A stretch of 64,000 bases of DNA from Pelagibacterium montanilacus (GTDB lineage: Bacteria > Pseudomonadota > Alphaproteobacteria > Rhizobiales > Devosiaceae), in the NCBI RefSeq assembly GCF_003992665.1, contig NZ_RZMX01000036.1:1-64000 (forward strand), given 5' to 3'. The notes under the pieces were generated by a model, which ran no database searches, had not been told where the DNA came from, and saw nothing but the letters and a program-made list of their open reading frames with translations. Shown piece after piece: positions 41,786-50,838 of the stretch; the first letter of the stretch is position 1, and every line of letters begins with the position of its first letter. Position numbers and translations under genes: made by a program.

Positions 41786-41962
41786 ATGACGAACACCGCA
41801 CGCCCAGACGACAGGCCGCTTTCCCGGCCCGAACCGGACCGATCCGGCGTCATCCCGTCGCACAAGCTGTTCGGACAGGCGCGCGAAGTGGCCATTGACC
41901 ATGACGGCACGGTCTACCGGCTGCGCATCACGCGCCAGGGCAAGCTGATACTGAACAAATAG
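41786..41962 (+). CDS. hmuP: Hemin uptake protein HmuP
   Basis: 58 residues, below the usual ORF cutoff. The C-terminal half has the HmuP signature: [20 protein letters not shown] then [13 protein letters not shown]. HmuP is a small basic protein that activates heme receptor expression in Bradyrhizobium together with iron regulators. It stands first in the plus-strand operon, 12 bp before hmuS and divergent from hmuR, its expected target. The N-terminal 20 residues (many Arg, Pro and Asp) are low-complexity. Confidence 0.88.
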   Translation: MTNTARPDDRPLSRPEPDRSGVIPSHKLFGQAREVAIDHDGTVYRLRITRQGKLILNK

Positions 41963-41974
41963 GGATATCCGGAC

Positions 41975-43030
41975 ATGACCTCTGTGCTCTCACCCGACGA
42001 CATTATCGCGCGGCGCGCGGACCACCCCAAACTGCGCGAGCGCGATTTCGCGCGCATTCAGGGGATCAGCGAGGCCCAGTACGTGGCCGCCCATGTCGGC
42101 CATGGCGCGACACGGCTCAGGGTCGACATTGCGGCGCTGCTCGAAGGCGCGCGGGACCTGGGCACGGTCATGGCACTGACCCGAAACGAGAGCGCGGTAC
42201 ACGAAAAGATCGGCCCCTATGGCAAGATCTGGGTCGGCGGACACAATGCCATGGTACTTGGCGAGCTGATCGACCTGCGCATTTTCCAGGGCAAATGGGC
42301 TTCAGGCTTCGCGGTCACCAAGCAGGGCGAGGACGGTCCCAGACACTCCCTGCAGTTCTTCGATGCCGCCGGCGATGCTGTTCACAAGATCCACCTGCGC
42401 CCCGAATCCGAGATCGAGGCCTACCACGCGCTGGTCGCAAGTCTGCGCGCCGAGTCTCAGGACCGCACCCAGGCCACCACGCCTCTGCCCTCGGGCGAGA
42501 CCGTCGACCCCTCCCGCCTCAAAGGCGATGCCGAAGCGCTGCGCGAAGCCTGGAGCCGGCTCACCGATACCCATCAGTTCTTCGGGATGTTGCGCGACCT
42601 CAACCTGCCGCGCCGCGAGGCTCTCGAATTGGTCGGGCCCGACTATGTCGATCCGGTCTCGCCCGATGCGGTCAACGCCATGTTCGACGCGGTCGTTCAA
42701 AGCGGCGTGCCCATCATGGCGTTCGTCGGCAATGCCGGCTGCATCCAGATCCATTCCGGGCCGGTCGAGAAAACAGCGATGATGGGCCCCTGGCTGAACG
42801 TCATGGACGAAACCTTCCACCTGCACCTGCGCACCGACCACATCGCAAGCGCCTATGTGGTGCGCAAACCCACCGCGGACGGACACGTCACCTCCCTTGA
42901 AACCTATGATGCGGAGGGACGGCTGATCATCCAGTTCTTCGGCAAGCGCATCGAAGGGCAGGACGAACGCCCGCTCTGGCGGGAGGCGATCGCCGCCCTG
43001 CCCCGCCTCGCCAACGCCGCAGCAGCATGA
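41975..43030 (+). CDS. hmuS: Hemin-degrading/transfer factor HmuS
   Basis: 351 residues made of two similar halves (each with a pattern like VMALTRNESAVHEKIGPYGK and VMAFVGNAGCIQIHSGPVEK), as in HemS/ChuX-type proteins of this length. These cytoplasmic proteins accept heme from the ABC importer and pass it to, or act as, a heme-degrading enzyme; HmuQ is available for that here. ATG 41975 follows hmuP. It overlaps hmuT by 4 bp (ATGA). Confidence 0.9.
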   Translation: MTSVLSPDDIIARRADHPKLRERDFARIQGISEAQYVAAHVGHGATRLRVDIAALLEGARDLGTVMALTRNESAVHEKIGPYGKIWVGGHNAMVLGELIDLRIFQGKWASGFAVTKQGEDGPRHSLQFFDAAGDAVHKIHLRPESEIEAYHALVASLRAESQDRTQATTPLPSGETVDPSRLKGDAEALREAWSRLTDTHQFFGMLRDLNLPRREALELVGPDYVDPVSPDAVNAMFDAVVQSGVPIMAFVGNAGCIQIHSGPVEKTAMMGPWLNVMDETFHLHLRTDHIASAYVVRKPTADGHVTSLETYDAEGRLIIQFFGKRIEGQDERPLWREAIAALPRLANAAAA

Positions 43031-43926
43031 GGACCACCATGCGCCCAGCAGTCACCCTCGCCACCGCCTTCGCCATTGCGTCCCTGGGCCTGATGGCCCC
43101 GGGCGCTTCCGCCCAAACGGTAGAGCCTTTCGCCGATGCGTCGCGGCTGGTCTCGATCGGCGGTTCGCTGACCGAGATCGCCTACGAACTGGGCGCGGCC
43201 GACCTGCTCGTTGCCCGCGACACAACCGCGACCTATCCGGCCGAAGCGCTCGAGCTTCCCGATGTGGGATATATGCGCGCCCTCGCCCCTGAAGGCGTGC
43301 TCTCGGTCGACCCCTCCGCCATCCTCGCGCTGGAAGGCGCTGGGCCCATCGACGCCATCGAGGTGCTTCAGTCTGCGAGCGTCCCGATCGTCTTCGTGCC
43401 CGACCGGTTTGACGCCGAGGGCGTGACGACCAAGGTCACCATGGTCGGAGAAGCGCTGGCACGCACCAGAGAGGCCACCGCCCTCAACGAGGAACTGGAC
43501 GCACGGTTCGCCGAACTGGCTGCAGAGACGGCCGGCATCGCGGACCGGAAATCGGTGCTCTTCATCCTCTCGATGGAAGCTGGCCGTATCAACGCCTCGG
43601 GCACCGGAACTGCCGCTGACGGGATCATCGCCCTCGCCGGGGCGGACAATGCCATCACCGATTATGAGGGCTATCGCCAGCTCGGCGAGGAAGCCATCAT
43701 CGCCGCCGATCCGGACGTCATCCTGATGATGGATCGGGGCGGGGATCACGGAGCCAGCGAGACGGACCTTCTCGCCCATCCGGCCATCGCGCTCACCACC
43801 GCAGGCCGCACTGGCGCCGTCATCGAAATGGACGGGTCCTACCTTCTGGGCTTCGGGCCCCGCACGGCCGATGCCGGGTATGACCTCTTCACGGCAATTT
43901 ACGGCAACCCGGACCCTGCGCCGTGA
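43027..43926 (+). CDS. hmuT: Periplasmic heme-binding protein HmuT
   Basis: 299 residues. Signal peptide TLATAFAIASLGLMAPGASA, then a class III binding-protein fold joined by one long helix, with VSIGGSLTEIAYELGAADLL, GYMRALAPEGVLSVDPSAIL and ALAGADNAITDYEGYRQL. The heme-ligating Tyr is probably the one in VGYMRAL. It delivers heme to HmuUV. The start overlaps hmuS by 4 bp, and its stop overlaps the GTG of hmuU. Confidence 0.92.
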   Translation: MRTTMRPAVTLATAFAIASLGLMAPGASAQTVEPFADASRLVSIGGSLTEIAYELGAADLLVARDTTATYPAEALELPDVGYMRALAPEGVLSVDPSAILALEGAGPIDAIEVLQSASVPIVFVPDRFDAEGVTTKVTMVGEALARTREATALNEELDARFAELAAETAGIADRKSVLFILSMEAGRINASGTGTAADGIIALAGADNAITDYEGYRQLGEEAIIAADPDVILMMDRGGDHGASETDLLAHPAIALTTAGRTGAVIEMDGSYLLGFGPRTADAGYDLFTAIYGNPDPAP

Positions 43927-45017
43927 CCGTTTTTGCCCTGAGCCGGGCACCGACGCGCCCTCTTGCGCCTGGCGATCGCTCCCATCTTGCCCGGCTCACC
44001 ATCGCGGCGCTGGGCGTGCTTCTGGTCGCGGCCATGGCCATGAGCCTGTTCACAGGAGCCTCGGGCGTTTCCGCGCTTGATGCTGCCCGCTTGTGGCTGG
44101 GCATCGCCCACCCCGATGACCCGGCGGTCGCCCGGGCGGGCATCATCCTCAACGACATCCGCCTCCCCCGCATGGTGCTCGGCGTCCTGGTGGGCGCGGG
44201 ACTCGCGGTCTCGGGCGTGGTCATGCAGGGCATGTTCCGCAACCCGCTGGCCGATCCTGGCCTTGTGGGGGTTTCGGCCGGGGCCGGCCTTGGAGCGGTG
44301 CTGTTCATCGTTCTGGGCGGCACGGTCCTCGCGCCCATTACCATGCACCTGGGGATCTACGCCGTGCCACTGGCCGCCTTTGCCGGCGGGGCGCTGACCA
44401 CCATCGTGCTCTACAGGGTCTCGACCGCGCGCGGACAGACCGCCATCGCCACCATGCTGCTGGCTGGCATTGCCATCGGCGCATTGGCGGGCGCCGTCAC
44501 CGGCATGCTCGTCTATGTGGCCAACGACACCCAGCTGCGCGACCTCACTTTCTGGGGCCTGGGCTCGCTGGCCGGCGCCAACTGGACCAAGGTGCTCGCG
44601 GGCGGCCCGCTCATGGCCGGGGGCGTCCTCGTCTCGCTCACCATCTGGCGCGGCCTCAACGCCCTCACGCTCGGGGAATCGGCGGCCCACCACATGGGCG
44701 TCGATGTCCAGCGGCTCAAGACGATCGCCATCTGCGCGGTGGCCGCATGCGTGGGCGCGGCGGTCGCGGTCAGCGGCGGTATCGGCTTCGTGGGCATCGT
44801 CGTGCCCCATCTTCTGCGCATCCTGATCGGCCCGGACCATCGCTATCTGCTCGCCGCATCGGCGCTGCTGGGCGCATCGTTCCTGCTCGTTGCCGATGCG
44901 GTCAGCCGCGTCATCGTCGCCCCCGCCGAACTGCCCATCGGCATTGTCACGGCAACCGTCGGGGGCCCCTTCTTTCTCTACATTCTCTTGCGTCGACGCA
45001 ACGAACTCGCCTGGTAA
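43923..45017 (+). CDS. hmuU: Heme ABC transporter permease HmuU (FecCD family)
   Basis: 364 residues with nine to ten membrane segments, from LTIAALGVLLVAAMAMSLFT to the C-terminal TATVGGPFFLYILLRR. FecCD signatures include RLPRMVLGVLVGAGLAVSGV, NPLADPGLVGVSAGAGLGAV and GGIGFVGIVVPH. The GTG at 43923 overlaps the hmuT stop (GTGA). It forms the inner-membrane channel with HmuV. Confidence 0.92.
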   Translation: MTVFALSRAPTRPLAPGDRSHLARLTIAALGVLLVAAMAMSLFTGASGVSALDAARLWLGIAHPDDPAVARAGIILNDIRLPRMVLGVLVGAGLAVSGVVMQGMFRNPLADPGLVGVSAGAGLGAVLFIVLGGTVLAPITMHLGIYAVPLAAFAGGALTTIVLYRVSTARGQTAIATMLLAGIAIGALAGAVTGMLVYVANDTQLRDLTFWGLGSLAGANWTKVLAGGPLMAGGVLVSLTIWRGLNALTLGESAAHHMGVDVQRLKTIAICAVAACVGAAVAVSGGIGFVGIVVPHLLRILIGPDHRYLLAASALLGASFLLVADAVSRVIVAPAELPIGIVTATVGGPFFLYILLRRRNELAW

Positions 45018-45019
45018 CC

Positions 45020-45853
45020 ATGTATCTCGCCCGCGGCGTGTCGAACGCCATCGACGGACGCCCGATCCTCCGGGATGTCGACCTCACTGCCCGCCCGGGC
45101 GAAGTCACCGTGATCGTGGGCCCCAACGGGTCGGGAAAGACCACGCTGTTCAAGGCCCTGTCCGGTGAGATCGCCCATTCGGGAGCCGTATCGATCAACG
45201 GCCAGGACGCATCGCGCCTCAGGCCCTGGCAGGCGGCGTCCATGCGGGCCGTCCTGCCCCAGTCCAGCGTGCTGACGTTCCCTTTTTCGGTCCACGAGGT
45301 CGTCAGGCTCGGCCTGTCGGGCGGCCTGCCCGGCGAGGACTCGGGCGGCCGCGATCGCCTGCCCGACGAGGCTCTGTCGAGGGTCGATCTCGCGGGCTTC
45401 GGCGCGCGCAGCTACAATTCGCTATCGGGGGGCGAACAGCAGCGTGTCCAGCTTGCCCGCGTGCTTTGCCAGGTATGGGCGCCGGTGCTGGAGGGAAAAC
45501 CACGCTACCTGCTGCTCGACGAACCGATCTCGAGCCTCGATGTCCGCCACCAGCTCCGGATCATGGACATCGCGCGCGACTATGCCGACGCCGGTGGCGG
45601 CGTGATCGCGATCCTTCACGACCTCAACATCGCCGCCATGTATGCCGACCGGATCGCCATGATGAGCGCTGGCGCCGTTGTGGCCGAGGGCACGGTCCGC
45701 GACACGCTCGCCGACGCCCTCATCGAGCGTGTGTTCGGCTGTCCCATGCGCGTCAACACCGCCCCTGCCCCGGGCACTCCGTTCGTGCTGCCCCAGTCGG
45801 CGCGCCCGGCTAGGTCGAGCGCGCCGATCGGGCCGGCTCAACGCGGGACGTAG
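45020..45853 (+). CDS. hmuV: Heme ABC transporter ATPase HmuV
   Basis: 277 residues. Walker A GPNGSGKTT, Q-loop PQSSVLTFPF, signature LSGGEQQRVQLARVL, Walker B YLLLDEPISSLD and switch His in ILHDLNIAAMYADR. The VWAPVLEGKPRYLLLDEP spacing between signature and Walker B is typical of HmuV. ATG 45020 comes 2 bp after the hmuU stop. Its last 16 bp overlap the end of the convergent RidA-type gene. Confidence 0.92.
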   Translation: MYLARGVSNAIDGRPILRDVDLTARPGEVTVIVGPNGSGKTTLFKALSGEIAHSGAVSINGQDASRLRPWQAASMRAVLPQSSVLTFPFSVHEVVRLGLSGGLPGEDSGGRDRLPDEALSRVDLAGFGARSYNSLSGGEQQRVQLARVLCQVWAPVLEGKPRYLLLDEPISSLDVRHQLRIMDIARDYADAGGGVIAILHDLNIAAMYADRIAMMSAGAVVAEGTVRDTLADALIERVFGCPMRVNTAPAPGTPFVLPQSARPARSSAPIGPAQRGT

Positions 45854-46212
45854 AAGATGCCATCGAGTTCGATGTCGAACCCACGCAGCGACGCGGGCAC
45901 CGTCACCCGCACCGGATAGGGCGCAACCAGCCGCTCCCCGGCAATCCTGTTGAACACGGGAAAATCATCCATGTTGGCGAGAAAGACGCCCAGCTTGGCC
46001 ATGTGCTCGAACCCCGTGCCCGCGGCCCTGGCCACCGCCTCGAGATTGTCGAACGCCCTGTGGACCTGATCGGCGAACGTGTCGCCCACGCGGTCCCCCT
46101 TGTCGTCGAACGGCCCCTGCCCGGCAACGTAGAGCGTATTGTCGAGGATGACGCCCTGCGAATAAGGGCCGACGGGGGGTGCAGCATCTGGGCTCGAGAC
46201 GATGGTCCGCAT
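45838..46212 (-). CDS. RidA family protein
   Basis: 124 residues with APPVGPYSQGVILDNTLYVA near the start, AFDNLEAVARAAGTGFEHMAK, and the conserved Arg in YPVRVTVPA. AGGAAG precedes ATG 46212. It is the last gene of a minus-strand cluster with a D-threonine-aldolase-like enzyme and an aminotransferase, where imine intermediates are expected. It differs clearly from the RidA at 5180, so each pathway has its own copy. Its 3' end runs 16 bp into hmuV. Confidence 0.85.
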   Translation of the reverse strand: MRTIVSSPDAAPPVGPYSQGVILDNTLYVAGQGPFDDKGDRVGDTFADQVHRAFDNLEAVARAAGTGFEHMAKLGVFLANMDDFPVFNRIAGERLVAPYPVRVTVPASLRGFDIELDGIFYVPR

Positions 46213-46255
46213 GAGGTCTTCCTGCCTTGTGTGGGAGTGTTGTGAAATCGTGAGG

Positions 46256-47344
46256 TCAGTGACGGCCGACGATCGACCATTCATCGACAATGGCGCCATT
46301 CTGGCGCACCAGGGCGCGCGACCACATATTGACCGCGCCGCACACATGGTTGGGGATGATCTCGACCTGGTCGCCGACAGAAAGCCGGTCGACATCGGCG
46401 CCGGTGAGAAGGCCGTGCTCCTCATAGGCAGTGCCGAAGGCAATGCCGGGATGGCCCTTGATACGGCCGAACCCGGATCCCGAGATCGCCCGGTCCGAAC
46501 TCATGGCCTTGAGCCCCGCATCGATGATCGCGGCGCCGGGCCTCGGGCGACTCATCACGGTCGCAAGCACGCTGACCGCGCAATCGGCCTCTGCGCAGCG
46601 CTCGATGGTCATCTGGTTGGCGTCCATGAAGACAAACGTACCCGGACGCACCTCGGTCACCCCGTCCACACGCGCCGAATCGGCCCCGCCCGGCGTCGAT
46701 CCAGTGGAAACGACCGGACAGTCCAGCCCTGCTCCGCGCAGCGCCTCGGCGATGGCGACCATTGACTCTCCGACAGCTTTGGCGGCCCGGGCCCGTTCCG
46801 CCGGGTCGGCCACCCCATAGAGCTGACCTTCATGGGTGAAAATCCCGGCTCGCTCCAGTCCGGGCAAGGTGTCGAGCTGCCTGGCAAGCGCAGGCACCCT
46901 GTCAGCGGCCAGCCCGGCCCGGCCCATGCCGCTGTCGATCTCGATGAGATAGGGCACCGTAACCCCTTGAGCGCTTGCCGCCTCCGAGAGCGGCTGTGCG
47001 GCAGCGAGCGAATCCAGACCCACGGCCACACGCGCCTTTCGGTTGAGCGCGATCGCAGCCTGGACCTTGGCTTCGCCGACAGGCTCCTGGGCCCAGAAGA
47101 GATCGGTAATCCCTGCCGCGATCAACGCTTCGAGCTCGGCGATGGTCGCGCAGGTCAGACCCACCGCCCCCCCATCCATGAGCCGCCGGGCGACCTCGAT
47201 CATCTTGTTGGTCTTGAAATGGGGTCTGAGGGCCAGACTCCCGCGCGCACGAACCGCGCCCGCCATCGCCGCGATATTGGCGTCCATGATTGTGGCATCG
47301 AGAACGAGGCGGGGCGTTGCCCCCTTGTAGTGCTGGCTGCTCAC
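46256..47344 (-). CDS. D-threonine aldolase-like PLP enzyme
   Basis: 362 residues from GTG 47344, whose GTGA overlaps the stop of the upstream oxidoreductase gene. PLP Lys44 lies in ALRPHFKTNKMIEVARR, the phosphate site is in STGSTPGG, and a C-terminal metal site PNHVCGAVNMW has the His and Cys of D-serine dehydratase and D-threonine aldolase. These cleave or dehydrate beta-hydroxy D-amino acids. It is nearer the classic family than the longer paralogue at 25998. Neighbouring D-aminoacylase and Dpp genes under the same IclR-type motif support a D-amino acid role. Confidence 0.83.
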   Translation of the reverse strand: MSSQHYKGATPRLVLDATIMDANIAAMAGAVRARGSLALRPHFKTNKMIEVARRLMDGGAVGLTCATIAELEALIAAGITDLFWAQEPVGEAKVQAAIALNRKARVAVGLDSLAAAQPLSEAASAQGVTVPYLIEIDSGMGRAGLAADRVPALARQLDTLPGLERAGIFTHEGQLYGVADPAERARAAKAVGESMVAIAEALRGAGLDCPVVSTGSTPGGADSARVDGVTEVRPGTFVFMDANQMTIERCAEADCAVSVLATVMSRPRPGAAIIDAGLKAMSSDRAISGSGFGRIKGHPGIAFGTAYEEHGLLTGADVDRLSVGDQVEIIPNHVCGAVNMWSRALVRQNGAIVDEWSIVGRH

Positions 47345-48309
47345 TGCGCTTGGGCTCCCTGGGCGATTGTGTAGATCTGGGATATCAGCTCGAGCGTCGA
47401 TTCGAGCGTGAGAACGTCGGGCACGTTTCCGCCCACCCCGCCATTGGCGAGGCAGGCCCTGAAGTCGGCCCATTGCCGGACAAAGGCATCGTCCGGCCGC
47501 TCGATTGTTCCTCCGCGCGCAACCTCTGCGGTTTCAATGACCCACCGCGAAAGCCCGATCCGGGCGATGCCATGGGTCCCCACCACCCGCAATTCGGGCT
47601 CGGGGCAAGGGTACGGCGCCCAGAGCAGCGACAAGGTGACCGGAGTGCCGCTGGTCCGTCCCCGCAGCCGCAGCTCGGCATGATCTTCGACCCTATGGCC
47701 GGGGTGGAGCGGCACCAGACCCTCGGCGGCTTCGACGCGCATATCCTCGCCCAGAAGCCAGGCGCAGCGGTCGATCAGATGAACGCCATTGGTGGTGACC
47801 ACGCCACCGCCCGAAAGCCTGGGATCGAAATACCAGGGCGCCAGCGTATCGGGAGCCAGCTCGAAGAAATAGCTGTCGGCATAGCTGAGGATTGCGCCGA
47901 GTTCCCTGGTCCGCAAGGCCTCGGCCAGGGCCATGATGCCCTCATGGAACCGGGTGGTCATGCCCACGAGTACTCTCGCCCCGCCCGCTTCGATCGCGCC
48001 TATGAGCCCGTCCGAAGACTGGTTGGGTAGCCTGTGGGGTTTCTCGACCAGCACATCGACCCCCATCCTGGCGAGCGCGGTGGCCTGCTCGAGATGCTGG
48101 AAGCTGGGGGTCGCGATCACCGCTGCGTCGAGCCCCTGGGTCATCGAAAGCTCGGTCCCGGCGCGAGCGCCGTGCTTCGCGGCCAAAGCCTTTGCCTGCT
48201 CACTGTCCGCGTCGATCACCAACACCACTTCATCGCCATTGGCGGCGATGGCGGCGCCATGGGTTGCGCCCATCCAGCCTGCACCGATGATCGCGACCCG
48301 GAGCCCCAT
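47341..48309 (-). CDS. Gfo/Idh/MocA family oxidoreductase
   Basis: 322 residues. VAIIGAGWMGATHGAAIA coenzyme loop and catalytic EKP in VLVEKPHRLP, followed by TTNGVHLIDRCAWLLGED in the substrate domain with a likely catalytic His. In a D-amino acid context it could act on a sugar or imino-acid portion of the substrate. Its stop overlaps the GTG of the downstream PLP gene, and its start touches the aminotransferase stop, so translation of the three is coupled. Confidence 0.85.
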   Translation of the reverse strand: MGLRVAIIGAGWMGATHGAAIAANGDEVVLVIDADSEQAKALAAKHGARAGTELSMTQGLDAAVIATPSFQHLEQATALARMGVDVLVEKPHRLPNQSSDGLIGAIEAGGARVLVGMTTRFHEGIMALAEALRTRELGAILSYADSYFFELAPDTLAPWYFDPRLSGGGVVTTNGVHLIDRCAWLLGEDMRVEAAEGLVPLHPGHRVEDHAELRLRGRTSGTPVTLSLLWAPYPCPEPELRVVGTHGIARIGLSRWVIETAEVARGGTIERPDDAFVRQWADFRACLANGGVGGNVPDVLTLESTLELISQIYTIAQGAQAQ

Positions 48310-49622
48310 CAGTCGAAATATCCTTCGCTCTTGAGCTCACCCAGAACGATGTCCGCCGCTTCGAGCGTCACCTCGATATCCTGGGCAGTATGGGCACCGC
48401 TGATATGGTTGCGCTTGAGCGACATGGGCAGCATCAGGATATCGTGGTCGAGCATGCGGCGGTGGAATTCGGCATAGGCCTTGTCGTTGTGACCCAGAAG
48501 GTCACGATACCCCTTGGGCTGATGCTCGAGGAAGTAGCAAATGACCACCGAACCGTAACCGGTGACGCAGGCCGTAATTCCGTGGCGCGCGGCTATGGCC
48601 CGAAGCCCCTCGCGCATCCGGTCGCCGAGCGCGAACACCCGCTCGTGGAAATCGGTTTCCCGGATATGGGTGATCGTGGCAATCGCGGCCGCGGTCGATG
48701 CCGGGCCGCCGTTGAACGTTCCTGCCAGCATCACCGAACCGCCCGCCGAGCTGAACTGGTCCATAAGGTCGGCGCGCCCGGACATGCCCGCAACCGGGAA
48801 TCCGTTGCCCATCGCCTTGCCGTAGGTCGTAAGATCCGGCATCACGCCACAGATTTCCTGATAGCCTCCCGGTGCATGCCGGAACCCGGTGATGACCTCG
48901 TCAAAGATCAGCAGAGCCCCCTCCTCGCGGGTGAGATCGCGAAGGCCCTCGAGGAAGGCCTGTTCGGGAAGCAGCGCGCCGACATTGTGCGGGATCGGTT
49001 CGAGAATAACCGCCGCAATCTGGTCCTTGTGCCGGGCAAACAGCTCCTGCACCGAAACCAGGTCGTTGAATTCGGCGATCAGCGTCGCCTCTAGATTGGG
49101 CATCAGAATCCCCGAGGAGGTCGGGTCCATCTTGTAGGCCTTCTCGGGCGAGGAGATCACATTGCGCGACACCGCGTCGTGCCAGCCGTGGAAGCACCCC
49201 TGGAACTTGACGATCAGGTCGCGCCCGGTAACCCCGCGCGCCAGCCGGATCGCCTGGAACGTCGATTCCGTCCCGCTCATGGTCAGGATAGTCTTTTCCG
49301 CGGAGGGGATCGTGTCGTTGATCAACTCTGCGCATTTGACCTCCAGCGTGCTCACGCCCATGCCCACGAGATCGTAGCGCCGGATCGCGTCGGAAACCGC
49401 ATCTGACACGATCGGATCGGCATGACCGAGAAGCGTCGCGCCGAACGCAGCATGATAGTCGATATAGCGCCGCCCGCTCAGATCGTAGACATAGGCGCCC
49501 TTGGCCTCGTCGATGATCAGCGGCCGATCGATCCGACGGGTCGCTGAATTGACGCCGCCGGGAATCTGCGTCTGGGCGTGCGCCCACATGTCCCTTGTGG
49601 CGTTCTCGCCTCGCTCGAGCAT
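48309..49622 (-). CDS. Class III aminotransferase (HemL-like)
   Basis: 437 residues. TQIPGGVNSATRR is the glutamate-1-semialdehyde aminomutase-like N-terminus, then MSGTESTFQAIRLARG, HGWHD, the PLP-binding DEVITGFR and Schiff-base Lys269 in YGKAMGNGFPVAG. Many HemL-like proteins in catabolic clusters are beta-amino acid or D-amino acid transaminases rather than tetrapyrrole enzymes, and the context argues for that here. Longest gene of the minus-strand cluster; 102 bp separate it from the amidohydrolase upstream. Confidence 0.8.
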   Translation of the reverse strand: MLERGENATRDMWAHAQTQIPGGVNSATRRIDRPLIIDEAKGAYVYDLSGRRYIDYHAAFGATLLGHADPIVSDAVSDAIRRYDLVGMGVSTLEVKCAELINDTIPSAEKTILTMSGTESTFQAIRLARGVTGRDLIVKFQGCFHGWHDAVSRNVISSPEKAYKMDPTSSGILMPNLEATLIAEFNDLVSVQELFARHKDQIAAVILEPIPHNVGALLPEQAFLEGLRDLTREEGALLIFDEVITGFRHAPGGYQEICGVMPDLTTYGKAMGNGFPVAGMSGRADLMDQFSSAGGSVMLAGTFNGGPASTAAAIATITHIRETDFHERVFALGDRMREGLRAIAARHGITACVTGYGSVVICYFLEHQPKGYRDLLGHNDKAYAEFHRRMLDHDILMLPMSLKRNHISGAHTAQDIEVTLEAADIVLGELKSEGYFD

Positions 49623-49724
49623 ATCGAATAGTCCTCCGGATCGTTCTTGAGCGCTTCCCAGAGCATCGGGGATGCCCGCATCGGCTCGGGAGCGCGCCGA
49701 ATTGTTGAGAATAGGCGTCCAGCC

Positions 49725-50555
49725 CTAGAGCCCGAGCGACCGCCGTAGGTCGCAGGCAAGAATGGTGTCGATGGTTTCATCCATCACGCGCGGGAATCCC
49801 TCTGAGCCGACCTTGGTCAGGCGCCGAAGGCCCTCGATCGTCTCCTGCGGGGTCCAGAGCGGATAATCGGACCCGAACAGCAGCTTGTGCACGCATCCCC
49901 ATTCCTGCGCGTTCACCAAGGCGAGATAGCCGTCCATCGGCCGCGTCCAGACCCCGGAGATGTCGGCATAGACGTTAGGATTCTTGCGCAGTACCTGCAC
50001 GGTGTCGCGCTGCCAGGGGTGCCCCATATGGGCGATGATCTGCTTGAGATCGGGGAAACGTCGCGCAACCTGGTCGAGCACCAGCGGATGGCTCACCGAG
50101 AGATCGCCCTGCGCGGAGGGGGTCGCACCCATGTGCCAGAGAATGGGAAGTCCCTTGCCGCTCGCCGCACGATAGAAGGCGTCGTGAGCCTCGTCGCGCG
50201 GATCGAACCGGGCCATGACCGGGTAGAGCTTGATGCCCCGCGCGCCATGCGCCACGCCCTCGTCGAACGAGCGCCGCCAGTCCGGATCGGCCGGATCGAG
50301 CGCCATGAAGCATACATTGGGGGTTTTCAGCCGTTCGCAGAACGCGGCCACCTCGGGAGTGGGCGAATGCACGCCCGCCGCCTTGGCCGTGATGCCGAAG
50401 ACGACCGCGAAGGTAATCCCGGCCTCGTTCATGGCCGCATCGAACGCCTCGACGGACGGCTCTTGCCAGTCGCTGCCGTATGGGCCCTTCCAGTTCCGCT
50501 CGTATTCCTCGCCCCAGTAGGGGGGACGAAGCATGTGGGTATGGACGTCGAACAT
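49725..50555 (-). CDS. Amidohydrolase-2 family protein
   Basis: 276 residues. MFDVHTHM gives the HxH pair at the start, GIKLYPVMARFDPRD follows, IIAHMGHPW holds the barrel His and FGSDYPLWTPQ the metal Asp. Family members hydrolyse or decarboxylate small carboxylic acids. ATG 50555 is preferred to the GTG at 50561, because GGGAAGG abuts that GTG and is correctly spaced for the ATG. First gene of the minus-strand cluster; the 19-bp IclR-type motif is 27 bp upstream. Confidence 0.8.
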   Translation of the reverse strand: MFDVHTHMLRPPYWGEEYERNWKGPYGSDWQEPSVEAFDAAMNEAGITFAVVFGITAKAAGVHSPTPEVAAFCERLKTPNVCFMALDPADPDWRRSFDEGVAHGARGIKLYPVMARFDPRDEAHDAFYRAASGKGLPILWHMGATPSAQGDLSVSHPLVLDQVARRFPDLKQIIAHMGHPWQRDTVQVLRKNPNVYADISGVWTRPMDGYLALVNAQEWGCVHKLLFGSDYPLWTPQETIEGLRRLTKVGSEGFPRVMDETIDTILACDLRRSLGL

Positions 50556-50581
50556 GGGCACCTTCCCGCCGCTGACGGCAT

Positions 50582-50600
50582 AACATGAAATGCTATTCCA
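50582..50600 (-). promoter_or_regulatory. Candidate IclR operator 1
   Basis: TGGAATAGCATTTCATGTT on the minus strand, 27 bp before the amidohydrolase start. It shares 14 of 19 positions with the copies at 50721 and 57084, which all read TGGAA-N5-TTT-N-ATGTT. Near the promoter of the minus-strand cluster 50555-45838. Confidence 0.65.
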
Positions 50601-50720
50601 TATTTTGCTAACACCGATCGGCGCGCCACGTCAATGCCCAAATGCCCTATTTATAGGCACTGATACCAAGTGCTGAAATTTCCGCTTGACGATCCTCCCA
50701 TGCCATTCTTACTCTGAAAA

Positions 50721-50739
50721 TGGAATAGAGTTTTATGTT
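50721..50739 (+). promoter_or_regulatory. Candidate IclR operator 2
   Basis: TGGAATAGAGTTTTATGTT on the plus strand, 100 bp before the binding-protein start. It follows a possible promoter TTGACG (50686-50691) and TACTCT (50710-50715), so it would sit at the predicted transcription start of the Dpp-type operon. Confidence 0.65.
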
Positions 50740-50838
50740 TTGACGAAAGCTCGTGCCTTGAGAAACCACAGAGGGGTGGCCCGGGCACATTTACCGCGCC
50801 GCCTGGACGGGCGGCGCCTGACCCAAAGGAGAGGACCT